DNA from: Prevotella sp.
GTDB lineage: Bacteria; Bacteroidota; Bacteroidia; Bacteroidales; Bacteroidaceae
DNA: 33,087 nucleotides
Reading direction: 5' to 3'
NCBI GenBank assembly: GCA_022769825.1
Contig: JALEJI010000084.1
Span: 1-33,087, forward strand
Positions 9,186 through 15,085 of this stretch are shown here, piece after piece (position 1 is the stretch's first letter; every line of letters begins with the position of its first letter). Position numbers and translations under genes: made by a program. Below the pieces are notes generated by a model that worked only from the letters and a program-made list of their open reading frames with translations, was not told the origin of the DNA and did not search any database.

Positions 9186-11006
9186 ATGCAAGCCATCATA
9201 TTAGCAGCCGGAATGGGCAAACGCCTTGGCGAATACACCAAAAATAATACTAAATGCATGGTGGAAGTCAATGGCACTAAACTCATCGACCGAGTGATCA
9301 CACAGTTATCACACTTCTGTCTTAACCGACTTATAATAGTAATAGGATATAAGGGAGAAGAACTAAAAGAATATATAGGTCATCGATATGACAAAGTACT
9401 GAAGATTGAATACATAGAGAATAAAGATTACGACAAGACAAACAATATTTACTCTTTAGCCCTTGCCAAGGATGAATTGTGTAAAGACGATACTATTTTA
9501 TTAGAATCGGATATCATCTTTGAAGATAATGTTCTCGGAAAATTGATAAGTGATTCCTACCCGAACATCGCTCTCGTCGACAAATATCAACCATGGATGG
9601 ATGGAACCATGGTAACAATCAACGAGAACTACGAGATTGAGAATTTCGTCAATAAAGCATCTTTTAGATATCAAGATATAGACTGTTATTATAAAACCGT
9701 TAATCTCTATAAGTTTAGCAAAGGGTTTTCAAAGGGCGTATATGTTCCATTCCTTGAAGCTTACTGCAAGGTTATGGGAAACAATCAGTACTATGAGGAA
9801 GTATTACGCGTGCTGACAATTATTCATCAATCAAGTCTTCATGCTCTTCCTTTAAATGGCGAAAAATGGTATGAGATTGATGATGTTCAAGATCTTGATA
9901 TAGCTTCCACTCTTTTTTCAAGCGATGTAGATCAATTCTATATGTACCACAAAAGATACGGCGGTTTCTGGAGATTTCCCAAACTTTTAGACTTCTGTTA
10001 TCTCGTCAATTCTTATTTCCCGAATAAGAAGATGATAGAGGAATTGAAATCAAACTTTGAGACGTTGCTCCGAGAATATCCCTCTGGAATGTACGTCAAC
10101 TCCTTGCTTGCTTCCAAGTATTTTTCTGTAAAGCAAGAATTTATTGTAGTGGGTAATGGTGCTGCAGAATTAATCAAAAACGTCATGGAGGAACATGCAG
10201 GGAAGAAAGTGGGAGTTCTATTCCCTACTTTTGATGAATATCCAAACAGATTGGATAGGGAACAAATTGTCGCATACATCTCCTCTAAAGATGATTTCTC
10301 TTATTCGATTGACGATCTAATTGCTTTCTATAGGAACAAGGATATCTCGCTGCTTCTTCTCATCAATCCAGACAACCCTTCAGGACATTTCATTCCCAAA
10401 GCAGATTTGTTACATCTGATTTCTTGGTGCTCTGAGAGAAATATCCAAATAATTGTTGATGAAAGTTTTGTAGACTTTACGGATGACTACGAGCGCAATA
10501 GCCTGCTCTCAAATGATATCCTTATCAGATTTCGTAATCTAATGGTTATGAAATCCATCAGTAAATCGTATGGTGTACCTGGGTTACGTTTAGGCATTTT
10601 AGCTTCTGCAAATACGAAACTTATTGAACGGGTAAAGAAAGAACTGTCTATATGGAATATCAATTCATTTGCAGAATACTATATGCAGATATACGGTAAG
10701 TATGAAGCAGACTACAAAAAATCCTGTAGGCTCTTCGTTCGAGAAAGAGATATATTCTTTAAAGAATTAAAGACTATTTCGTACCTGCACGTAATCCCAT
10801 CACAAGCGAATTTCTTCCTTTGTGAAGTTATTAGCAAATATACTTCCACAGAATTAGCCAACAAACTCATCAAAAGGAATATTTTAATAAGCAACTGTTC
10901 AACAAAACGTCACATGAAGGAAACGGGTAAACAACTGATACGTCTGGCTATCAGAGACAGAGATGTCGACAGAAAACTTATCCAAGTCCTTAAAAGTTTA
11001 GAATAA
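9186..11006 (+). CDS. Fused LicC-like cytidylyltransferase + class I/II PLP enzyme (HisC/CobD-like)
   Basis: A 606-residue fusion. Residues about 1-235 are a MobA/LicC-type nucleotidyltransferase: AIILAAGMGKRLGEYTKNNT is the nucleotide-binding loop, with DKTNNIYSLALAK and LLESDIIFED as the metal-site strand. Residues about 255-606 are a fold-type I PLP enzyme of the HisC/CobD branch: NPDNPSGHF, IIVDESFVDF, and SISKSYGVPGLRLG with Lys460 as the predicted Schiff-base lysine. The N-domain should make a CDP-activated phospho-amino-alcohol or phosphonate and the C-domain should make its precursor by transamination or by decarboxylation of a phospho-amino acid. Similar fusions next to LicD occur in phosphonate (PntC-type) loci, but no PEP mutase gene is visible here. 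Last gene of the operon. Confidence 0.85.
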   Translation: MQAIILAAGMGKRLGEYTKNNTKCMVEVNGTKLIDRVITQLSHFCLNRLIIVIGYKGEELKEYIGHRYDKVLKIEYIENKDYDKTNNIYSLALAKDELCKDDTILLESDIIFEDNVLGKLISDSYPNIALVDKYQPWMDGTMVTINENYEIENFVNKASFRYQDIDCYYKTVNLYKFSKGFSKGVYVPFLEAYCKVMGNNQYYEEVLRVLTIIHQSSLHALPLNGEKWYEIDDVQDLDIASTLFSSDVDQFYMYHKRYGGFWRFPKLLDFCYLVNSYFPNKKMIEELKSNFETLLREYPSGMYVNSLLASKYFSVKQEFIVVGNGAAELIKNVMEEHAGKKVGVLFPTFDEYPNRLDREQIVAYISSKDDFSYSIDDLIAFYRNKDISLLLLINPDNPSGHFIPKADLLHLISWCSERNIQIIVDESFVDFTDDYERNSLLSNDILIRFRNLMVMKSISKSYGVPGLRLGILASANTKLIERVKKELSIWNINSFAEYYMQIYGKYEADYKKSCRLFVRERDIFFKELKTISYLHVIPSQANFFLCEVISKYTSTELANKLIKRNILISNCSTKRHMKETGKQLIRLAIRDRDVDRKLIQVLKSLE

Positions 11007-11762
11007 TTATATCCTAAACTCCATCACCTTATACAGATATTTCATCGCGATCATCAACTCATTCGTATAGATACCATTATCTCTGCACGCCCGGACATCT
11101 TCACGGAGCAAGGTGCGACGGCTGCTGAGATTTTTTGTACTCATCCCACCTGTACGCATGGTTACAAAATCCTTGGGGAGATATTTGTAAGAGATATGAT
11201 GTTTTCGGAACAGTCGAACCATCATCTCAAAATCACTGCCTATTTTATAAGCCGTGTTATAAAGTCCGGCTTTCTCGTATACAGACCGGCGAACATAGAA
11301 AGAAGGATGGGCGGGCATGAAGCCAAAGCGTAACCAGAAAGGACGGAAATGGCGAGACGAATAGTAACGCACGACCTTATTAGGCTTGCCATCATGAATA
11401 AAATGGATGTCTCCATAAACAGCATCCAAACGATTGTCGGATAGCACTGATGCAACGACACTCAACACATCCTCAGATGTAAAGTAATCATCAGAGTTGA
11501 GAATTCCTACCACATCGCCGGTGGCACGACTTATGCCCTTGTTCATCGCATCATAGATACCATGATCAGGCTCCGAGGTCCATTTGAGTTTCCCGCCAAA
11601 TTGTGGCTCGTATTTTTTGATAAGGTCAACGGTACCATCGGTAGAGCCTCCGTCAACAATGATGTACTCCCAATCAGTATAAGTTTGATGCAGCACCGAC
11701 TCCATAGCATTAGCCAAAGTCGATACACTGTTATAAGATGCTGTTATAATTGATATCTTCAT
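11007..11762 (-). CDS. GT2 family glycosyltransferase
   Basis: A 251-residue GT-A glycosyltransferase lying opposite to the main operon; its stop codon abuts the stop of the 9186-11006 gene with no gap. Motifs in order: ISIITASYNSVSTL, YIIVDGGSTDGTVDLI (UDP-sugar-binding Asp), DHGIYDAMNKGISRATGD, LNSDD as the metal-binding DXD equivalent near residue 92, and IGSDFEMMVRLF as the probable catalytic-base region. It closely resembles the N-terminal half of the 3015-4280 protein in motif order. It probably contributes another sugar to the same glycan. It has its own promoter-like sequence upstream at 11783-11790. Confidence 0.9.
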   Translation of the reverse strand: MKISIITASYNSVSTLANAMESVLHQTYTDWEYIIVDGGSTDGTVDLIKKYEPQFGGKLKWTSEPDHGIYDAMNKGISRATGDVVGILNSDDYFTSEDVLSVVASVLSDNRLDAVYGDIHFIHDGKPNKVVRYYSSRHFRPFWLRFGFMPAHPSFYVRRSVYEKAGLYNTAYKIGSDFEMMVRLFRKHHISYKYLPKDFVTMRTGGMSTKNLSSRRTLLREDVRACRDNGIYTNELMIAMKYLYKVMEFRI

Positions 11763-11782
11763 CCGTTTAAATGACTTTCATA

Positions 11783-11790
11783 CAAAGTTA
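11783..11790 (-). promoter_or_regulatory. Bacteroidota -7 element for the GT2 gene
   Basis: On the minus strand this reads TAACTTTG, matching TAnnTTTG, about 20 bp upstream of the GT2 start at 11762. No well-placed -33 TTTG was found, so strength is uncertain. Confidence 0.45.
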
Positions 11791-11904
11791 CTAAAAAGTT
11801 AACAAGTAAGCTGGATATAAACACAGAAATCGGATAAAAACGCATTATTTCATGGTGATGATAGTTAGAAGACGTACTGACAAGCAGAAACAAATGAAAT
11901 AATA

Positions 11905-11968
11905 TCCCTTTTGAAAGGGAAAAAGATACAAAAATATCCCTTTCAAAAGGGATATTTTCGTATCTTTG
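11905..11968 (+). promoter_or_regulatory. Promoter with two tandem palindromes (truncated ATPase copy)
   Basis: The first palindrome, TCCCTTT-TG-AAAGGGA, occupies 11905-11920. The second occupies 11931-11958 and has perfect 13-bp arms (AAAATATCCCTTT / AAAGGGATATTTT) around CA. It lies where the -33 element would be, directly upstream of the -7 element TATCTTTG at 11961-11968. This layout suggests operator sites for a repressor that blocks initiation. The arrangement is repeated with different bases upstream of the intact ATPase at 13855. Promoter and operator roles are inferred. Confidence 0.6.
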
Positions 11969-11992
11969 CACCAAAAGTAAAATTGGAAGGCT

Positions 11993-12148
11993 ATGATAGA
12001 AGCACTGTTTTACAACTATATGCGGGAGATGCCGCGACAGACGCCTATGGAGTTTCATCGCTATCTCTATGATGAAATCAATTGGGATAACAGACTCATT
12101 GGTATTTTGAGCACCGCTCGTGGTGGTTCGATGCAAAGATCCTTGTAA
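11993..12148 (+). pseudogene. Truncated AAA ATPase copy, 5' end only
   Basis: The first 39 codons (11993-12109) match the intact ATPase at 13855 with a single amino-acid change (Leu14 to Pro). They stop right before the position of the Walker A motif. The sequence then switches to the 3' end of a sugar-transferase gene read out of frame, and a TAA at 12146-12148 ends the 51-codon frame. With no P-loop and no DUF4143 region it cannot be an ATPase. The 150 nt from 11960 to 12109 differ from 13822-13971 at two positions only, so the duplication or conversion is recent. Confidence 0.8.
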
Positions 12149-12186
12149 AGACCTTCATCAACATCATTTTCGGCAAGGTATTCTAA
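12109..12186 (+). pseudogene. 3' remnant of a bacterial sugar transferase gene
   Basis: Twenty-five codons plus stop read EHRSWWFDAK then ILVKTFINIIFGKVF. This matches 21 of 25 C-terminal residues of the intact sugar transferase at 17907-18482. The substitutions show that it comes from a diverged paralogue rather than a fresh copy of the downstream gene. It is joined directly to the truncated ATPase at about 12107-12109, where both parents share TTG. DNA after the stop does not match the DNA after 18482. Confidence 0.8.
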
Positions 12187-12518
12187 GGACAGAGGAGACA
12201 GAGAGTCGTGGACAGAAAGACACAAAGGACAGATTGGGCTTTGATATTTAAGACAGGAAGACAGAAGAGACAGATTGAACTTTTTGCGCCATGCTAAGGC
12301 AAAAGACATATTATTGTCCACATGAATGCTCATGAATGGTCCAAGAATTTCTCATAAATGAATTCTTCTGTGAATAATTCGTGACGATTTATGTTCCTAG
12401 ATGTAATAGCTGTTGTTCAGGAATCATGGAGGTGAGCGGAAATTCTGTTTTCTACTACCGCCAAGGCTTCGGTCTCGACGAGGTTATGCTTGTGGCTAAT
12501 AGGTCATTAGCGAAACTA
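12187..12518. other. Intergenic stretch with a GACAGA-rich low-complexity run
   Basis: From 12187 to about 12275 the top strand has recurring GGACAGA/AGACAG words, a purine-rich low-complexity tract. The rest is AT-rich with no recognised gene. A 32-codon frame at 12426-12524 (starting MEVSGNSVFYYRQGF) overlaps the end of the Rpn gene. It could be a relic, but no family is recognised. No convincing terminator was seen. Confidence 0.4.
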
Positions 12519-13445
12519 TCATAGTTTTTTTATAACTTCCGCAGACAGTCCTGTCATCTCCGAAATCATTCCATCTTCCAGTCCTCTTGCTTTCATCTTC
12601 CGTGCCACTTCCAAGGCTTTTGCCCGAGCACCTTTCTCTGTTCCGATAGCAATACCTTTCTCCGTTCCGATAGCAATACCTTTTTCCGTCCCAATGGCGA
12701 TACCTTTATCCATTCCTTCGCGTTTGGCAGCATCCATGCCGTTTTTGATGTCACGGTAGGCATTGGCACTCAGCTCGTAGGCACGGCGGTCTTCTGTAGT
12801 CATCTTGGCAATCTCAGCAGTCTTGAAAAGCTTTTCGAAGACACGACCTTGCAAGGCCAGCGGACGGCTCATCAGATTTTGGAGATTCCTTAAGCAATAG
12901 ATCCATTTCTCCAAGAGGCTATCGCACTCCTCCAAGGTCTTGTGGAAATTGGCAAGCTCCACATAGATATAGGTGAGCTTGTCGTAGAAGATTTCGTGCG
13001 AATCCGTATCCATGAGCTTCACCTCACGGAAGATATTGCTGTCGCTGTGCTTGTCCTCGGGAAACGTGAAGTTCAGTATGCCGATGGTGTACACGTCGTG
13101 GAGTTCATAGTTCCAGTTGCCCCGTTGGGCCTGCTCGGCGATGGGGAATGTGGAATAATAGATGGAGCGGTCCTTGTAAAAGTCCTGGTATACATTCTGC
13201 ATCTCCACGATGATGCGCGCACCGGTGTCCGTCGTGCAGTACACGTCAAAGACAGCACGGCGAGCCTCTTCGTTCGTGCCGAACTTCTCGCTGTTTTTAT
13301 AGGTGATGTCGGAAACGACAGGGTCGCCATTGAACAGCGCATTGAGGAAACTCATCAGCAAATCCTTGTTGAAGGGTATGCCAAAGATGCGCTTGAAACC
13401 GAAGTCGGTCAGTGGATTGATGTATCGTTCTCCCGTGTGTATCAT
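12519..13445 (-). CDS. Rpn family PD-(D/E)XK nuclease / putative transposase
   Basis: A 308-residue protein. The N-terminus YINPLTDFGFKRIFG is the hallmark of the Rpn/PDDEXK_2 family. The nuclease core is visible as VFDVYCTTDTGARIIVEMQN near residues 65-83, with D-x(n)-E-x-Q as the catalytic-like residues. The C-terminal part is helical and carries three copies of GIAIGTEK (near residues 248-271), encoded by three 24-bp repeats, then a helix-turn-helix-like tail LEDGMISEMTGLSAEVIKKL. Rpn proteins in E. coli have been linked to RecA-independent recombination, and family members are enriched in Bacteroidota genomes. It is transcribed alone from a good promoter at 13465-13496. Confidence 0.9.
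   Translation of the reverse strand: MIHTGERYINPLTDFGFKRIFGIPFNKDLLMSFLNALFNGDPVVSDITYKNSEKFGTNEEARRAVFDVYCTTDTGARIIVEMQNVYQDFYKDRSIYYSTFPIAEQAQRGNWNYELHDVYTIGILNFTFPEDKHSDSNIFREVKLMDTDSHEIFYDKLTYIYVELANFHKTLEECDSLLEKWIYCLRNLQNLMSRPLALQGRVFEKLFKTAEIAKMTTEDRRAYELSANAYRDIKNGMDAAKREGMDKGIAIGTEKGIAIGTEKGIAIGTEKGARAKALEVARKMKARGLEDGMISEMTGLSAEVIKKL
12631..12702. repeat. Three in-frame 24-bp tandem repeats in the Rpn gene
   Basis: Units 12631-12654, 12655-12678 and 12679-12702 differ at only a few positions. Each encodes eight residues (GIAIGTEK family), so copy-number change keeps the frame. They lie between the nuclease core and the C-terminal helical tail and act as a variable-length linker. 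Confidence 0.85.
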
Positions 13446-13464
13446 GGCATAATGTTTTTTGTTA

Positions 13465-13496
13465 CAAAGATAGGACTTTTCGTTGATAACTGCAAA
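13465..13496 (-). promoter_or_regulatory. Promoter for the Rpn gene
   Basis: On the minus strand a TTTG is followed by about 20 bp and then TATCTTTG (13472-13465), agreeing with the Bacteroidota consensus TTTG-N19-21-TAnnTTTG. The start codon lies about 20 bp beyond the -7 element, giving a very short leader. Confidence 0.6.
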
Positions 13497-13547
13497 CTTT
13501 CTACGGTTCTTTTCTTTCCCATGTTACAATATTTCTCCATCTTTCAT

Positions 13548-13618
13548 TTTGCTTTATTGGAATAATATGCCATCTTTGCAAATGTAAACGGCGGTTTATA
13601 TAAACCACGGTTTACATT
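13548..13618 (+). promoter_or_regulatory. Orphan promoter followed by a 38-bp inverted repeat
   Basis: TTTG (13548-13551), a 19-bp spacer and CATCTTTG (13571-13578) form a good + strand promoter. Directly after it, 13581-13618 is an imperfect inverted repeat with outer arms AATGTAAAC and GTTTACATT and inner arms GGTTTAT/ATAAACC. No + strand gene follows: the next sequence is a minus-strand gene relic. It looks like the control region of a lost module, with the palindrome as operator or leader hairpin. Confidence 0.5.
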
Positions 13619-13661
13619 ACAAGAAGAGAGGTATCATCATACCAAAGATAGACTCGGAAGA

Positions 13662-13765
13662 CTATAATAGACTCACTTTCCAATCATCGTAGCACCGATC
13701 TTGCCTGTTGAAGTTTGCTCCGACTTATAGAATCTGCAGGGGCTACGGTGAAAGAATCGGCAAAA
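13662..13765 (-). pseudogene. C-terminal relic of an AAA/PD-(D/E)XK protein
   Basis: Read on the minus strand, the last codons give ANFNRQDRCYDDWKVSLL and a stop at 13664-13662. This corresponds to VNFNREKRCIDEWKVIS at the end of the intact protein at 15086-16630. A one-base deletion separates it from the preceding FYK (LYKVG in the intact protein). Upstream, weaker similarity (FTVAPAD versus PFAAD) runs to about 13765, where the ATPase promoter begins. So only the tail of a paralogue survives, cut by the arrival of the ATPase module. Confidence 0.65.
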
Positions 13766-13767
13766 AG

Positions 13768-13830
13768 TCCCTCCCCAAAGGGGGAAAAACGCAAAATTAT
13801 CCCTTTCGAGAGGGATTTTTTGTATCTTTG
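13768..13830 (+). promoter_or_regulatory. Promoter with two tandem palindromes for the intact ATPase
   Basis: The first palindrome (13768-13785) pairs TCCCTCC with GGGGGA-type bases. The second (13799-13816) is ATCCCT-TTCGAG-AGGGAT with near-perfect symmetry. The -7 element TATCTTTG is at 13823-13830, 25 bp before the ATG. The layout and spacing match the truncated copy at 11905-11968, but the palindrome bases differ while the symmetry is kept. This favours protein-binding operators over chance. Confidence 0.6.
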
Positions 13831-13854
13831 CACCAAAAGTAAAATTGGAAGGCT

Positions 13855-15030
13855 ATGATAGAAGCACTGTTTTACAACTATATGCGGGAGATGCTGCGAC
13901 AGACGCCTATGGAGTTTCATCGCTATCTCTATGATGAAATCAATTGGGATAACAGACTCATTGGTATCTTGGGGCCTCGCGGTGTTGGTAAGTCTACATT
14001 AATCTTGCAACACATCAAAGCGCTTGACGCTCCTCGTACGCACATCTTCATCACTGCTGAGAGCCTGTGGTTTTCAGAGCATACGCTTTTGGAGTTTGCA
14101 GACAGTTTCTCTGCCATGGGCGGAGAATATCTTTATATTGATGAAATCCATAAGTACAAGGGTTGGTCAAGAGAATTGAAGCTCATCTATGACATGCACC
14201 CAGCCTTACACGTTGTGTTTACCGGCTCTTCCATTCTTGACATAAAGAAAGGAGAGTCGGATCTCAGCCGACGGGTCCTTCTCTACAAACTGGAAGGCAT
14301 GTCGTTTCGTGAATACCTGATGATGAAAGAGCATATCTCACTGCCGGCGTTCACGCTTAAACAGATTGTGAACAACGAGGTTGACATCCCAGAAATAGCT
14401 CTTCCTCTTCCTGCATTCCATGAATACCTTCAGCGCGGGTATTATCCCTTCTTTACTCAAGACGGCTATTCTGTGAGGCTGACTCAAATAGTGTCGCAGA
14501 CTATTGAGGTTGATATACCTATCTATGCTAATATGCAGGTGTCCACAGCCCGCAAGTTACGGCAACTGCTCGCTGTAATTGCTAAAACCGCACCAGTAAA
14601 GCCCAACATGTCAAACCTATCACAAGAGCTTGGCATCAGCAAAAACACAATACCGGACTATTTCACCTATCTTGAGGCAGCCGGCATGATAGGCATGCTT
14701 CGCGATGATACTTCCGGGCTGCGTGTGTTAGGCAAATTGGAGAAGGTATACCTTGACAACACTAACCTGATGTATGCCTTGACGGGAGATGATACAAATA
14801 TAGGCAATGCCCGAGAAACATTTTTCTATAACCAGACGCGGGTTCGCAATCAAGTCACGGCATCCCGTGTCAGCAACTTTACCATCGATGGCATGACGTT
14901 TGAAGTCGGTGGCAAGAACAAGGGCAAGAAGCAGATTAGCGAGGTTAAGCAAAGATATGTCGTGAAAGATGATATTGTATATGGGTACGGTAACGTCATA
15001 CCACTGTGGCACTTTGGGATGAACTATTAG
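13855..15030 (+). CDS. AAA-family ATPase with DUF4143-like C-terminus
   Basis: A 391-residue protein. Walker A is GPRGVGKST at residues 40-48 (Lys46). Walker B is YLYIDEIHKY near 94-103, and VVFTGSSIL near 120 is a sensor-1-like strand. The C-terminal half contains a helix-turn-helix-like segment (LSQELGISKNTIPDYFTYLE) and the DUF4143-type ending LDNTNLMYAL then FEVGGKNKGKKQI, where Glu350 and Lys354 resemble a degenerate nuclease-like E-x3-K. These ATPases (AAA_14/DUF4143 group) are very common in Bacteroidota and archaea, and their cellular role is not settled. It stands alone, converges with the 15086-16630 gene, and has a near-identical truncated copy 1.9 kb upstream. Confidence 0.88.
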   Translation: MIEALFYNYMREMLRQTPMEFHRYLYDEINWDNRLIGILGPRGVGKSTLILQHIKALDAPRTHIFITAESLWFSEHTLLEFADSFSAMGGEYLYIDEIHKYKGWSRELKLIYDMHPALHVVFTGSSILDIKKGESDLSRRVLLYKLEGMSFREYLMMKEHISLPAFTLKQIVNNEVDIPEIALPLPAFHEYLQRGYYPFFTQDGYSVRLTQIVSQTIEVDIPIYANMQVSTARKLRQLLAVIAKTAPVKPNMSNLSQELGISKNTIPDYFTYLEAAGMIGMLRDDTSGLRVLGKLEKVYLDNTNLMYALTGDDTNIGNARETFFYNQTRVRNQVTASRVSNFTIDGMTFEVGGKNKGKKQISEVKQRYVVKDDIVYGYGNVIPLWHFGMNY

Positions 15031-15085
15031 AAATTCTCCGGGTCATTCTTACTCTTATCGCAGATTTCTGAAAGTGGAAGGGAAA

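Noticed and set aside
12187..12275. GACAGA-rich tract considered as a CRISPR or tandem repeat array
   Set aside because: The words are irregularly spaced and there are no equal spacers, so it is only low-complexity sequence.
12426..12524. 32-codon frame overlapping the end of the Rpn gene
   Set aside because: Text looks mildly protein-like, but it is very short, has no promoter and matches no family I know.
12942..13565. 207-residue forward frame opposite the Rpn gene
   Set aside because: It is antisense to the well-supported nuclease and has valine/isoleucine/histidine-biased shadow composition.
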